Shown here piece after piece: positions 19,056 to 29,444 of a stretch of 64,000 nucleotides of DNA. The first letter of the stretch is position 1; every line of letters starts with the position of its first letter. The position numbers and the translations under genes were made by a program. The notes beneath the pieces are model-generated. The model saw only the letters and a program-made list of their open reading frames with translations. It searched no databases and was not told the DNA's origin. The DNA is from an uncultured Glaciecola sp. (GTDB lineage Bacteria > Pseudomonadota > Gammaproteobacteria > Enterobacterales > Alteromonadaceae), in contig CAKZLI010000054.1 in NCBI GenBank assembly GCA_937125395.1, positions 176,839 through 240,838 on the forward strand, read 5' to 3'.

Positions 19056-19586
19056 CTATGTCCTTAATAAAGTAGGTGTGGCGATTATCATTGCACAACA
19101 CTGTTTGTATTTTTTGCCAGAGGCGCAAATGCACGGATCATTGCGTTTCACTTTATACGCACCATTATCCGCTAAAAAGGTGCCTGTAGTGTATACCCAG
19201 CGTCCTTGCTCTTGAATAAAATCAGAACGTTCATGCAGACAATATAACTGTTTGTCTTCACTATAGAACACTTTAAATTCAACTTCACCGATAAACTGAT
19301 CTTCTGAATTTTGTTTACATGGTAGTATTTTACTATTGAGTACCATCAAGCCCAACCAATGCGTGTTGAGCGCACTTTGGGCAATCTGTTCTGAGGTCAA
19401 CTGCGCACGTTGAGTCGCATCATAGGTCTCAACAATATAGGGGTATAATTGCAATACATACGCACTGTATCGTGAACGCATCAATGCTTCTGGTGAGCTT
19501 GCGTTCGCTTGCCCTGAATGCAATGGCTGGCAACACTCTGCATAGGCTAACCGACAGGCTGGACATTGATTGGGGTGATTATTCAT
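19056..19586 (-). CDS. YchJ-family SEC-C metal-binding protein
   Basis: A 176-residue protein with cysteine clusters at both ends. N-terminal [18 protein letters not shown] and C-terminal [18 protein letters not shown] match the SEC-C zinc motif of SecA and YchJ, with an NTF2-like (DUF on YchJ) middle from about residue 30 to 125. The function is unknown, though zinc binding is expected. It ends 1 base before the purT start on the same strand, so purT is likely read through from this gene's promoter. Confidence 0.85.
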   Translation of the reverse strand: MNNHPNQCPACRLAYAECCQPLHSGQANASSPEALMRSRYSAYVLQLYPYIVETYDATQRAQLTSEQIAQSALNTHWLGLMVLNSKILPCKQNSEDQFIGEVEFKVFYSEDKQLYCLHERSDFIQEQGRWVYTTGTFLADNGAYKVKRNDPCICASGKKYKQCCAMIIATPTLLRT

Positions 19587-19659
19587 AATTAGGTTTCGGC
19601 CAGCTCAAACATGTCGGTATAATAATCTACTGACTGATAAAGATAAAGGAAGGTTGACG

Positions 19660-20964
19660 TTGAAAATTATTCATACCTCAGATTGGCATTTAGGACAAAG
19701 TTTTATCAACCAATCACGTAAAGCGGAGCATGAAGCTTTTTTGGCATGGTTATTAGCGCAAATTGAAACACAGCAAGTGGATGCGTTAATTGTTGCTGGT
19801 GATATTTTTGATACGACAACGCCACCTAGTTATGCCAGAGAGATGTATCATCAGTTTATTCAATCTGTCTATAAGCTCAACTGTACCTTAATTTTGCTCG
19901 GCGGTAATCACGACTCTGTGGCGATGCTCAATGAGTCATTACCATTATTAGCCGCACTCAATACACATTTGATCCCAAACACATTAGCCCATAGCGTTGA
20001 TCAAGTGATCTGTGTGCCAGCCTCTCGCTCCGGAGCTAACAACGATGTCGAGATTGGTGCTATTGTGTGTGCAATCCCATTTATTCGTCAACGTGATCTG
20101 GTCGTCAGTCAAGCTGGGGAAGATCAACAGACAAAACAAACTCGCTTTCAAACCGCCATCACCGAGCATTACAATGAAGTATATGCGGCCGCAGTCGCGA
20201 AGCGAGATCAGTTGGGTATCAATGTTCCGATTATTGCTACCGGTCACTTAACGGCTGTCGGTGCCACAACCAGTGATTCTGAACGGTTGATTTATGTGGG
20301 TAGTTTGGAGAATTATCCTAAAGAGGCATTCCCTCCAGCAGACTATATTGCCCTGGGTCATATTCATCGTCCGCAGGTAGTATCAAACGCGCAGCATATT
20401 CGTTATAGCGGTTCACCTATTGCTCTTAGTTTTGATGAATTAGGAGCTGACAAGCAAGTGCTGTTAGTTGATTTTGCCCAGCCAGCAGAAGGTAAGCATA
20501 GTAATCAACAGCCTGCATTTACTCCGACCATAACGCCATTATTGATCCCGCAACATCAACCTATGCAAGTCATTATCGGCAATCTAGCCAGTATCGAAGC
20601 ACAATTAAAGGCATTTACAGATACGTCAGATATTGCTCATCCGGATGTGTTACCCGTCTGGCTATTCATCACAGTACAACAAGAAGATTACATGGCGGAT
20701 TTAGCAAATATCATCGCCGATTACGCTGAAGGTAAGCATGTCACTATTTTAAAAATTACTCGAGCACGTGGCCAAAAAGACCAAGTCTTACAGCAACAAC
20801 AGCAAGAAAAACTGGATCAATTGACTCCCCAAGACGTATTTAGCAAGCGCCTAGAGCAAGAGTCAATCACGGATAACCAAGAATTACTGAACGACGTACA
20901 ACGTACCTTTGGCAAAATCCTCAGCGATGTGCAACACGATACGCCGTTAGGAGAAGCACCATGA
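19660..20964 (+). CDS. sbcD: Exonuclease SbcCD subunit D
   Basis: A 434-residue Mre11-type nuclease subunit. Phosphodiesterase motifs appear in order: TSDWHLGQ, VAGDIFD, LLGGNHDSV, GHLTAVG and ALGHIHRPQ. A TTG at 19654 is possible, but it sits directly against the AAGGAAGG Shine-Dalgarno; the TTG at 19660 leaves 6 bases of spacing and begins MKIIHTSDWHLG like other SbcD proteins, so I prefer it. With SbcC it forms the SbcCD complex that cuts DNA hairpins and palindromes and trims blocked ends. The stop overlaps the sbcC start (ATGA). Confidence 0.95.
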   Translation: MKIIHTSDWHLGQSFINQSRKAEHEAFLAWLLAQIETQQVDALIVAGDIFDTTTPPSYAREMYHQFIQSVYKLNCTLILLGGNHDSVAMLNESLPLLAALNTHLIPNTLAHSVDQVICVPASRSGANNDVEIGAIVCAIPFIRQRDLVVSQAGEDQQTKQTRFQTAITEHYNEVYAAAVAKRDQLGINVPIIATGHLTAVGATTSDSERLIYVGSLENYPKEAFPPADYIALGHIHRPQVVSNAQHIRYSGSPIALSFDELGADKQVLLVDFAQPAEGKHSNQQPAFTPTITPLLIPQHQPMQVIIGNLASIEAQLKAFTDTSDIAHPDVLPVWLFITVQQEDYMADLANIIADYAEGKHVTILKITRARGQKDQVLQQQQQEKLDQLTPQDVFSKRLEQESITDNQELLNDVQRTFGKILSDVQHDTPLGEAP

Positions 20965-23900
20965 AGATCCTCAGTGTCATGCTTGAAAATCTCAACTCTT
21001 TACAAGGCAAATGGGCAATAGACTTTACGACACCAGCGTTCATTGAGAATGGCTTGTTTGCTATTACAGGACCGACTGGTGCAGGTAAATCAACGATTCT
21101 TGATGCAATTTGTCTGGCGTTATACCATCAAACACCCCGTCTCAAAGCGATCACTAAATCCAACTGTGACATCATGACCAAAAATACCGGTCAGTGTAGT
21201 GCTCAAGTGCAATTTGCGACCGATAACAAAGTTTATTTGGCAACTTGGTCAATCCGTCGGGCACGAGGTAAAGCAACAGGGGAAGTACAAAATGCAGTCG
21301 TGTCTCTAACCTGCTTGAGCGATAACCAAGAGCTAGCCACCAAGACCAGTGACAAAATCAAATTAGTCGAACAGATCACTAAATTAAGCTATGAGCGCTT
21401 TACTAAGTCGATGTTGTTATCTCAAGGGCAGTTTTCTGCTTTTTTAAATGCCAATGATAATGACCGTTCCGAGTTGTTAGAACAATTAACTGGCACCGAG
21501 ATTTACTCAAAAATATCCAAACGTGTGTATGACGAACATAAATTGATCCGGGACAAGATCACCTTAAAAGACACTGAGCGCAATGCCAAAGATTTATTAT
21601 CTGAAGAGAATAAAACCTCACTCAATACCCAAATACAACAATTAGATGAGACACTGCAAACGTTAACGGATAAATCGATGCTATTAACCCAACATCAACA
21701 ATGGTGGGAACAATACCAACAATACGAGCAGCAACTCACTAATGCCAATACGCGTGCCACTCAAGCAAACGAATCACTCCAGCAGCAACAATCCCAGCTC
21801 GATATTCTGGCTGGTGCAGTGTTAGCCAATACCATCACACCCAGTTATGTTGAACGAATGCACTTGCAAAGCACACACGACAAACTGGCTGAGAGTAGTA
21901 CTAACCTGCAAACCCAATTACCCAAGCTAAAAGCAGCGCACGCTAATGCTCAACAGACATATCTGGATACACAAACCTCTTGCTCAAAGGCGCTTCAAGC
22001 TAAAGAACAATTAGATACATTAATCAGTGAGCGCATTGCCCCACTTGATGCGAATATTCAAACTGACAATGCAGCGTTACAATTACAACAATCAAAGCTG
22101 CAACAAATCCAAATTGATATCAAGCAGCAACAAGGTGAATTAGCCGAGCAGCGCAACCAACTAAGTGATACCCAGCAGCAGCTTGATAGCCAACAAGCAT
22201 ACATGGATGCACATGTTACTGATGCACAACTTGCTCATTCTCTTGGGGGCTGGCAGACGCAATTTACTCAAATAAGCAATGCACAAAGGCGCTTTGAGAG
22301 AGATTTGACAACGCTAACATCGTCACTTAATGCAACAACAGATGACGCCCCACACTCTGATTCAACCTTACATAAACTGGTAGAGGTGGCTGAGCAGCAA
22401 ATTCATTCTCATCAGCAGATATTAACTAACATCACGTTTGCCCAACAACCTGTATTACGATCATTACTGGATCAACCTTCATTACAAGCATTGCACTCAG
22501 AAACGAGTAAACAAGCGCTGAGTAGCTTTTTGCAAGCACGTATCAGTGAAATCAAAACCTACACGTCCCTCGCTCATACCCAAAGTCAATGGCATAAAAG
22601 CAACAGCTTGTTAACTGGCTTTACTCAACAACACGATACATTAATGAATGAGCATGCACTAAGGCAAGCTCACTTAGCTGATTGTACTGAACACGCGCAT
22701 AAAGACCGACAACTACTAGAACAACAGCAGCTATTACAAAGTTTATCCGGACAATTGGCACAACTAAGCCAAGCCCTTCCTAATTCAGACCATTGTCCAT
22801 TATGTGCAAGCACCGAATATGGCGATTATGTGCTATTGCATGAACACAACACACAGTCTGATGAAAGCGCTGCGATAAATGTATTCAAAGAGGCTTACAC
22901 CAAAAGTCAGGCGACATTAACTCAATTAGAAAAAGATCTAGCTGGTGATATTGCTAACTTACAGCAATTAAGCCAACAAATATTAGATAATCAAACCCAA
23001 TGTGAGCAATATCAATTGCAATGGAATAGCGATAGTAAACTGTTGTCGTTAACCTTGTCTATTCAGGATCAAGACGGATTAGACGCAGCGCAAAGCGCAG
23101 CGGATTTAGTCACAAGTCAGTTACAACAATTACTGGATGCCTTAAATGCAGCGCAGTCTATTCATCAATTGACCCAACAACAAGACGATATTGAGCAATC
23201 GACAACCGCATTATTGCAAGATATCCAGCAAGCAGGGTTCACTGGGGTGACCCGCCCTTTGCACCTAATGCAGCAGTGGCTTGCAGACAAAGAACGTGAT
23301 TTTGCACAGTGGCGCAAAACCGAGCAAGCCTTACTTGACAGCCAACGTACTAAGGTAGAGTTAGCACAATCTATTGCTTTAATTGAGCAACCTCTACAAC
23401 ACAATTTAACACTTCAAACTACTATCACCGCTGACATCCAAACCCAACAATCAGCCCTGAATGGGTTACGCGAGCAGCGACGTGAGCTGTTTGGTGACAA
23501 GTTAGTCAGCCATGAACGTAGTCAAATGGCACTGCATTATCAAAGCATGTTGATGCAACAAACTGAGGCACAACAAGGCGCGCAAACAGCCCATCAAGCC
23601 GTGTTAGATCATCAACAAACCATATCAATAACCAACGAACAACTTGCCAGCAACGCACCATTATTACAAGAAGCATCGGAGCGATTTGCTGAGGCATTGC
23701 AAGCGAGTGTGTTTGCCGGTGAAGCCGCATTTTTAGCTGCGCAAGTGGATCAGGAAACCTTGACATCCTTACAGCAATTACAACAAAGCCTAAGCGATGA
23801 GATCACCGCTTCGAATTCGGTACTACAAGAAGCGCAAATACAATTCGATAACCATCTTGCTCATCCTCTTGCTGCAGATTTTCAGCAGATCCCATTATCT

Positions 23901-24587
23901 GACATCATCACACAACTCACTGGCATAAGTGGTGAGCTCGATACTGCACGAGATGGGCGCAGTAAATTACAAGGTCAGCTAGAGCATGATGCGCGACAAA
24001 CCGCACAGCTCGGTGAGCTACTCACAGAGATCAAAACTCTTAAAGCCACACAACACATCTATAATACATTGGATGGATTGATTGGCTCAGCTGATGGCAA
24101 AAAATTCCGTAAATTTGCCCAAGGGCTAACCCTCGATAATTTAATCTATTTAGCCAATCAACAGCTGCATGATTTTGCAGGACGGTATGAATTAGCCCGA
24201 AAAGATACGGAAAGTTTGGATTTATATGTGGTTGATCGATGGCAAGGTGATGTGCGTCGTGATACCAAAACCTTGTCCGGTGGTGAAAGTTTTTTGGTCA
24301 GCCTGTCACTGGCGTTAGCCTTATCAGAATTGGTCAGTGATCGTGTTTCGATTGAGTCGTTATTTTTGGATGAGGGGTTTGGTACGCTAGACAGTGATAC
24401 TTTGGACACGGCGTTAGATGCGTTGGACCGTCTTAATGCACAAGGCAAAATGATTGGTGTTATTTCGCATGTTGAAGCGTTAAAACAACGCATCAGTTTA
24501 CAAATCAAAATTACCAAGCAAAGCGGTTTAGGGATAAGCGCACTGGAAGAACAATATCGCTTCATTCCCGATGTTGTCAGTGATTGA
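20961..24587 (+). CDS. sbcC: Exonuclease SbcCD subunit C (SMC-like ATPase)
   Basis: A 1208-residue Rad50/SMC-type ATPase. Walker A is GPTGAGKST near residue 38. A long glutamine-rich coiled coil follows on both sides of the zinc hook SDHCPLCAS near residue 613. The C-terminal half has the ABC signature TLSGGESFLVSLSLALALSE and Walker B SLFLDEGFGTLD. ATP-driven head closure controls the SbcD nuclease. It is longer than E. coli SbcC (1048), the extra length being in the coiled coils. Same operon as sbcD, with a 4-base overlap. A hairpin-cutting nuclease is relevant to the palindrome-rich accessory DNA in this window, though that link is inference only. Confidence 0.95.
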   Translation: MKILSVMLENLNSLQGKWAIDFTTPAFIENGLFAITGPTGAGKSTILDAICLALYHQTPRLKAITKSNCDIMTKNTGQCSAQVQFATDNKVYLATWSIRRARGKATGEVQNAVVSLTCLSDNQELATKTSDKIKLVEQITKLSYERFTKSMLLSQGQFSAFLNANDNDRSELLEQLTGTEIYSKISKRVYDEHKLIRDKITLKDTERNAKDLLSEENKTSLNTQIQQLDETLQTLTDKSMLLTQHQQWWEQYQQYEQQLTNANTRATQANESLQQQQSQLDILAGAVLANTITPSYVERMHLQSTHDKLAESSTNLQTQLPKLKAAHANAQQTYLDTQTSCSKALQAKEQLDTLISERIAPLDANIQTDNAALQLQQSKLQQIQIDIKQQQGELAEQRNQLSDTQQQLDSQQAYMDAHVTDAQLAHSLGGWQTQFTQISNAQRRFERDLTTLTSSLNATTDDAPHSDSTLHKLVEVAEQQIHSHQQILTNITFAQQPVLRSLLDQPSLQALHSETSKQALSSFLQARISEIKTYTSLAHTQSQWHKSNSLLTGFTQQHDTLMNEHALRQAHLADCTEHAHKDRQLLEQQQLLQSLSGQLAQLSQALPNSDHCPLCASTEYGDYVLLHEHNTQSDESAAINVFKEAYTKSQATLTQLEKDLAGDIANLQQLSQQILDNQTQCEQYQLQWNSDSKLLSLTLSIQDQDGLDAAQSAADLVTSQLQQLLDALNAAQSIHQLTQQQDDIEQSTTALLQDIQQAGFTGVTRPLHLMQQWLADKERDFAQWRKTEQALLDSQRTKVELAQSIALIEQPLQHNLTLQTTITADIQTQQSALNGLREQRRELFGDKLVSHERSQMALHYQSMLMQQTEAQQGAQTAHQAVLDHQQTISITNEQLASNAPLLQEASERFAEALQASVFAGEAAFLAAQVDQETLTSLQQLQQSLSDEITASNSVLQEAQIQFDNHLAHPLAADFQQIPLSDIITQLTGISGELDTARDGRSKLQGQLEHDARQTAQLGELLTEIKTLKATQHIYNTLDGLIGSADGKKFRKFAQGLTLDNLIYLANQQLHDFAGRYELARKDTESLDLYVVDRWQGDVRRDTKTLSGGESFLVSLSLALALSELVSDRVSIESLFLDEGFGTLDSDTLDTALDALDRLNAQGKMIGVISHVEALKQRISLQIKITKQSGLGISALEEQYRFIPDVVSD

Positions 24588-24610
24588 GTTACCTTCACTT
24601 TTGTGCTCAA

Positions 24611-24760
24611 ATCGCTGTTGACCGGCACCGACGAATGCGCCATACCGTTCTTGAAAACTATGATGGCAAGGATATTGTTGTGCCCAATGAAACATTTATT
24701 TCATCGACGTTTATCAACTGGTCACATACAGATCCGAAGCAGCGCATCCCCAAGTATTAA
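24611..24760 (+). pseudogene. MscS-family mechanosensitive channel remnant
   Basis: In frame from 24611, the DNA codes for a stretch containing TVLENYDGKDIVVPNETFIS and then STFINWSHTDPKQRIPKY before a TAA at 24758. This is the end of the pore-following beta domain in MscS channels (D-G-x-x-V-x-V-P-N and N-W-S-x-x-D-P). There is no start codon that would give a working protein, and both the membrane part and the C-terminal domain are missing. It sits in a 218-base gap between sbcC and the amidohydrolase gene and is best read as a decayed gene fragment. Confidence 0.7.
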
Positions 24761-24805
24761 GTAGTCCGGAGGTAATCCTGACACTTGCTGTTCCGTTAGG
24801 GCAAG

Positions 24806-26491
24806 TTAAAAGCGCTGCTGACCATTGACCCAAGTTTGTAGCACTTGGGTATCTCTGATCATGGCAGGTTGTATTGCAAAGATATCCCTGTCGATAAGAA
24901 TAAAGTCTGCTTTTTTGCCTACCGCTAAACTACCGATATCAGCATCTTGAAAGCCAGCATAAGCGGCATCTAAGGTAAATCCACGTAAAGCTTGGGTCAA
25001 CGTGACTCGTTGCTCCGATACCCAGCCATTGGCAGGTTGATTAAGGGCATTTTGACGGGTGACAGCAGCATGTAAACCATGAAAAGGATTCGCTAATTCA
25101 ACTGGAAAATCAGAGCCAAAAGCGATGCGCGATCCTTGCTGTAAAAATGTTTGCCAAGCATACGCACCTTGCAAACGGGTCGCACCGATACGATCTTCTG
25201 CCATATTCATGTCACTGGTAGCGTGAGTTGGCTGCATCGAAGGAATAATGCCGTACTCTTTAAATAAGGGGATATCTTCAACCGCAATGACTTGAGCATG
25301 CTCAATGCGGTGCCGTTGTGTGTTTTCAGGGAATACCGCAAACGTTTTAGCAAACTGCTGCAAGGCTAAGCGATTAGCGCGATCACCGATGGCATGAAAG
25401 TTTAACTGAAAATCAGCACCCAACACCTGACGAAACAAGCTTGGTAATTGCTCTTGAGGCGTCACTAATAATCCATGATTATCGGTATCATCAGAATATG
25501 GGGCTAACAACGCCGCTCCGCGACTACCCAATGCCCCATCGCCATAGGCTTTTACACTGCGGATACTGAGCATGCCTTGCAGATCATTGATGTGCCCTTT
25601 GGCGAGTAACGCTGGTAAATTTGGCTCTGTGGCAGATAGCATGGCATAGACCCGGACGTCTAAACCGTCAGTTGCTGCTTGTCGTTGATAAAAATCGTAT
25701 ACCGATGCGGGAATACCTGCATCATGCATCGCCGTTACACCAACAGATAACAAATGCGCACTGGCAGCCTGTAATTGCTGAGTGAGCTGTGCATCGTTTG
25801 CTGCTGGGATGAGTTTTTCAACCAAGCCCATAGCGTTATCTATTAATATGCCTGTTGGCTGGCCAGACGCATCTTTGACAATCTCACCGCCAGCTGGAGA
25901 GCTGGTATTCGCGTCAATCCCAGCTAATGTAAGGGCGACTGAATTGACCCAAATCGCATGTGAATCAATGCGCGATAATACCACCGGACGGTTAGGCAAT
26001 ATTTTATCTAGACTGGCTTTACTAGGAAACGCTTGTTTATCCCATAACACCTGATTCCAACCACCTCCAACTAACCATTGATTAGTGGAAGACGTTGTCG
26101 AGAGTGGTGCTTGGGCGACAAACTGTTGCACCCGATTAATCGCATCTTGTTGCGAAGTGGTGCCACGCAAGTCAATCTCAAGTAAGTTTTGTCCTAAACC
26201 TAATAAATGGCCATGTGCATCAATCAAACCCGGTAATAACGTATGACCTTGTCCATCAATGACGGTTATATCCTCTGGTGTCGGCAGCGATTCACCCATC
26301 GCAATAATCCGATCAGCTTGAAACATGATTTGGTTAAAGCGGACTAGCTCACCAGATTCATTTAATGTATAGCCATTGACGTTATTGAACAATGTCACAG
26401 CAGATGAGTGAATGTTAGCATGGGCATGCTCAACGGTGACCATGTTCAACAGCATTACACTGGTAACTAATAAACAAACTAAACGAAACAT
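24806..26491 (-). CDS. Exported amidohydrolase, YtcJ-like (amidohydrolase 3 family)
   Basis: A 561-residue metal-dependent hydrolase. The start at 26491 has AAAGGATAGGT before it and gives a signal peptide (MFRLVCLLVTSVMLLNMV... ending EHAHA); the GTG at 26527 would add 12 residues with no good ribosome site. Motifs: LPGLIDAHGHLLGLGQ with the first metal His pair near residue 85, NFHAIGDRANRLAL, HRIEHAQVI, and GSDFPVELANPFHGLHAAVT. Members hydrolyse cyclic amides, N-formyl groups and similar bonds; the substrate is not readable here. It lies 45 bases from the racemase gene on the same strand. Confidence 0.88.
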   Translation of the reverse strand: MFRLVCLLVTSVMLLNMVTVEHAHANIHSSAVTLFNNVNGYTLNESGELVRFNQIMFQADRIIAMGESLPTPEDITVIDGQGHTLLPGLIDAHGHLLGLGQNLLEIDLRGTTSQQDAINRVQQFVAQAPLSTTSSTNQWLVGGGWNQVLWDKQAFPSKASLDKILPNRPVVLSRIDSHAIWVNSVALTLAGIDANTSSPAGGEIVKDASGQPTGILIDNAMGLVEKLIPAANDAQLTQQLQAASAHLLSVGVTAMHDAGIPASVYDFYQRQAATDGLDVRVYAMLSATEPNLPALLAKGHINDLQGMLSIRSVKAYGDGALGSRGAALLAPYSDDTDNHGLLVTPQEQLPSLFRQVLGADFQLNFHAIGDRANRLALQQFAKTFAVFPENTQRHRIEHAQVIAVEDIPLFKEYGIIPSMQPTHATSDMNMAEDRIGATRLQGAYAWQTFLQQGSRIAFGSDFPVELANPFHGLHAAVTRQNALNQPANGWVSEQRVTLTQALRGFTLDAAYAGFQDADIGSLAVGKKADFILIDRDIFAIQPAMIRDTQVLQTWVNGQQRF

Positions 26492-26536
26492 ACCTATCCT
26501 TTGAAAATAAACAATTATTAAGTACACAACACAACG

Positions 26537-27247
26537 CTAGTTATGTCCCAATTCATCTTGAAGTGCAAATTTTACTGCTGCGTTGGCATGTAATTGTGTC
26601 GTATCATATAACGCGACATCGGTGTGTGACTTATCCACCAATAGTGCAATCTCAGTACAGCCTAATATCACTGCCTCTGCGCCTTGTTCGACTAAGCGAT
26701 CGATGATCTTTAGATACGTATCTCTTGAGCATGATTTAATTTTCCCGACACACAATTCGTCATAAATAATGCGATGCACGTCTGCTCGGTCTGCTTCTGA
26801 AGGTGTAATCACCTCAACCGCAAATGTATCTTTAATTCGATCCGCATAAAAAGGTTGCTCCATGGTAAAGCGAGTGCCTAACAACCCGACTTTTTTGATC
26901 CCATCGTCAACCAGTTGAGCACCGGTTGCATCAGCAATATGTAATAGTGGAATGGCCAATTCATCGGCGATATCTTCGGCGATTTTGTGCATGGTATTGG
27001 TACAAATAAGTAAACCATCAGCACCCGCGTCTTGAACAGATAAAGCTGCAGCAGTCAAAATACGGGTCATTTTCGGCCAATCACCAGCTTGTTGTAAAGC
27101 GGCAATCTCAGCAAAATCAAGACTATGCATCCGAATCTGAGCCGAATGTAAGCCACCTAACTGTGCTTTGATACCTTGATTTATGGCTTGATAATAACTC
27201 GTCGTTGACTCCCAGCTCATCCCACCTAGTAGACCAATTGTTTTCAT
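26537..27247 (-). CDS. Aspartate/glutamate racemase family protein
   Basis: A 236-residue racemase-fold protein of the YgeA/aspartate racemase group. Two catalytic cysteine motifs are present: LLICTNTMHK near residue 85 and VILGCTEIALL near residue 197. The N-terminus IGLLGGMSWESTTSYYQAIN is the family signature. It interconverts L- and D-forms of an acidic amino acid without a cofactor. The exported amidohydrolase gene lies downstream on the same strand, which may reflect joint use of amino-acid derivatives, but this is only proximity. Confidence 0.9.
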   Translation of the reverse strand: MKTIGLLGGMSWESTTSYYQAINQGIKAQLGGLHSAQIRMHSLDFAEIAALQQAGDWPKMTRILTAAALSVQDAGADGLLICTNTMHKIAEDIADELAIPLLHIADATGAQLVDDGIKKVGLLGTRFTMEQPFYADRIKDTFAVEVITPSEADRADVHRIIYDELCVGKIKSCSRDTYLKIIDRLVEQGAEAVILGCTEIALLVDKSHTDVALYDTTQLHANAAVKFALQDELGHN

Positions 27248-27323
27248 GTTCCATTCCTTATGTTCTAATAGCTACAGCATACACAACAAATCGCACTTAC
27301 AGCAGTGCAATCAGGGCAGCGCG

Positions 27324-27539
27324 ATGATCAACCAAATCAATTACCAATTTTTAACTCCACCCAACGCCAATCGTTTTTTAAACGAATTAAAGCACTGGTC
27401 AAAGGGTCAAGTTACCGCCAAATTATTCAAATCATCCAATAGTGTAGCGGTGAGTTATGAAATCGATAGTGGTGGTTTTGATTACACAATATCGCATTTA
27501 GATGATTTAGCGCAACAACATGGTGGAGAAGAGATATAA
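27324..27539 (+). CDS. Small conserved protein of unknown function
   Basis: A 71-residue soluble protein; I prefer the ATG at 27324, because the longer reading from 27246 begins inside the promoter region of the divergent racemase gene and has a low-quality N-terminus. The sequence has [20 protein letters not shown] and [19 protein letters not shown] blocks. No domain is recognised. Its stop shares one base with the start of the parvulin gene (TAATG), so the pair is probably co-translated. Confidence 0.6.
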   Translation: MINQINYQFLTPPNANRFLNELKHWSKGQVTAKLFKSSNSVAVSYEIDSGGFDYTISHLDDLAQQHGGEEI

Positions 27540-27820
27540 TGGCCGTTGCAGCAGCAGTACATATTTTGGTAAAAACCGAAAAACAAGCTAATGAGATATT
27601 GGCTCAAATTAAACAAGGTAAAGATTTTCATAAACTTGCCAAACAACATTCTACCTGCCCTTCCGGTAAAAAAGGCGGTGATTTAGGTGAATTTCGTCGC
27701 GGTCAGATGGTCAAACAATTTGATGATGTTGTCTTCAAAAAAGATATCCTTAAAGTACACGGACCAATAAAAACGAAGTTTGGTTACCACTTAATAAAAA
27801 CCTTATATCGAAATAATTAA
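27539..27820 (+). CDS. ppiC: Peptidyl-prolyl cis-trans isomerase, parvulin type (PpiC-like)
   Basis: A 93-residue single-domain parvulin, the size of E. coli Ppi[21 protein letters not shown] is the first half of the fold, [18 protein letters not shown] is the central substrate-binding block, and [14 protein letters not shown] the C-terminal strand. There is no signal peptide, so it acts in the cytoplasm, catalysing proline isomerisation in protein folding. Coupled to the small gene upstream. Confidence 0.93.
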   Translation: MAVAAAVHILVKTEKQANEILAQIKQGKDFHKLAKQHSTCPSGKKGGDLGEFRRGQMVKQFDDVVFKKDILKVHGPIKTKFGYHLIKTLYRNN

Positions 27821-28029
27821 TATACCTTCAGTATGATCTAGCATGGTTTTGCAACGTAAAAGTGTACGTTGTTAGTCGTTTAGTATTAGTCTATTGAGCT
27901 ATGTCGTTGTGTTTATTGATTTTGTAATTAATCCTTGCCATGAGAATACTCGAACTAACAATAATTATTTTCGAATATCGTGCAAAGTACGTTATCATTT
28001 TACCCATTAATTAATTTAGAAAGCCTGAT

Positions 28030-29022
28030 ATGACCAATACTACTGTAAAAGATAATATTAAAACCATCATCACTGCGATCAGAATGGAAGAAAAGTTACT
28101 CCGCCAAAAATACTCGGTGCTAGCTCATCAAGATTTGCTTGGACTGGGTATTTTACTGTTATCGTTAAGTGCATTAGTAGGTCTAGGTTATGCGTATTAC
28201 GAAGCGCTGATTCCAGCGTGGTTATGTATTATTTTGGCAGCCGTTGTAACGTCAATCTCCCATGAGCTTGAGCATGATTTGATCCACAATCAGTATTTTA
28301 GAAATAACCCTGTCATTCATAATTTTATGATGTTGACAGTATGGTTAATGCGTCCCAATACAATAAACCCTTGGTTTCGACGTAAAATCCACTTACATCA
28401 TCATATTACATCAGGCACCCAACAGGATTTAGAAGAACGTTTAGTGGGTAATGGTATCAAGAACCCATTTTTGCGGGCGCTGGTGATTGTTGATGGGTTG
28501 TTAGGTTTATTGATTAACCAAAAGCGGTTCTCTAAAGAAATCAAAAATTTCAGCTTCGCTCGAGTATTTAATGCCGGGTTTCCTGTCACCACGTCATATT
28601 TTATTGTGTTGTACAGCGTTATTTTGTTCCACTTAGCCGATATGTTCTGGCCGGTTGCGGCAAACAGTCCGGCATGGGTGTTGTCGGTGATGGGTGTGTT
28701 TGAGTTTTTGATGGTGGTATTGGTCGTACCGAATATTATTCGTTCTAGCTCATTGAATTTTGTGACTTCTTCTATGCATTACTACGGTGGTGTGAATAAT
28801 TTGTTTCAACAGACTCATATTATTACGAGTCGCCTATTTATGCCGTTTCACTTGTTTTGTTTTAATTTTGGTAAGACGCACACAATTCATCATTATGTCC
28901 CTAATCAACCGTTTTATATCCGTCAGTTGATCAGCGAGAAAATAAACGAAGTGATGAAGCAACAAGGTGTGCGCTTTAATGATTTTGCGAGTCTCAAAAA
29001 CGCAAATGCGTATCCGGGTTAA
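28030..29022 (+). CDS. Membrane fatty acid desaturase family protein
   Basis: A 330-residue integral-membrane di-iron enzyme. The three histidine boxes are HELEHD (near residue 80), HLHHH (near 120) and HTIHHY (near 286), with pairs of membrane segments at about 35-80 and 185-240. Enzymes of this group introduce double bonds or hydroxyl groups into fatty acyl chains or related hydrocarbons. A 209-base gap upstream holds its promoter region and no other gene. The exact acyl substrate cannot be told. Confidence 0.88.
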   Translation: MTNTTVKDNIKTIITAIRMEEKLLRQKYSVLAHQDLLGLGILLLSLSALVGLGYAYYEALIPAWLCIILAAVVTSISHELEHDLIHNQYFRNNPVIHNFMMLTVWLMRPNTINPWFRRKIHLHHHITSGTQQDLEERLVGNGIKNPFLRALVIVDGLLGLLINQKRFSKEIKNFSFARVFNAGFPVTTSYFIVLYSVILFHLADMFWPVAANSPAWVLSVMGVFEFLMVVLVVPNIIRSSSLNFVTSSMHYYGGVNNLFQQTHIITSRLFMPFHLFCFNFGKTHTIHHYVPNQPFYIRQLISEKINEVMKQQGVRFNDFASLKNANAYPG

Positions 29023-29058
29023 TAGTTAAATAAATGGGGCTAGATAATCTATCTGTAT

Positions 29059-29430
29059 TTAGCCCTCAATAAACTCTTTCCAAGACTCAAGGACCACGGC
29101 AAAATCTTCTAAACCACATCCTGACATACACCCATCATCGCTAACTTCAGTCCCTTCTGGCATATCATCGGCATCTGGAATATCGGCTTGTAAGCTATCA
29201 GCAGTGATTTCGATTTCATCCGGATTAAGCACCATCGTTAACGACTCACCTTTGATGCTATGTTCTAATATTTCGCCAGATTGTAATTGACTGATCAAGG
29301 TGTGAAGTTCGTTTATCTTATTAATATCACTACCAATTTCATCACAAAACCACTGAGTAAATAATTCAAACCCCATCTCAAATTCAGCTTGGGGGGTGCC
29401 TTCAATATCCCACACAAATTGGTAATTCAT
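29059..29430 (-). CDS. yacL: YacL family protein (UPF0231)
   Basis: A 123-residue acidic protein. The opening MNYQFVWDIEGTPQAEFEMG and the late LEDFAVVLESWKEFI match the UPF0231/YacL family by recall. Its function is unknown. It has an added Asp/Glu-rich stretch with two cysteines (DDGCMSGCGLEDF). It ends 36 bases from the desaturase stop (convergent) and is 14 bases after the metallopeptidase gene on the same strand. Confidence 0.8.
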   Translation of the reverse strand: MNYQFVWDIEGTPQAEFEMGFELFTQWFCDEIGSDINKINELHTLISQLQSGEILEHSIKGESLTMVLNPDEIEITADSLQADIPDADDMPEGTEVSDDGCMSGCGLEDFAVVLESWKEFIEG

Positions 29431-29444
29431 TATTTTCTCAATTA

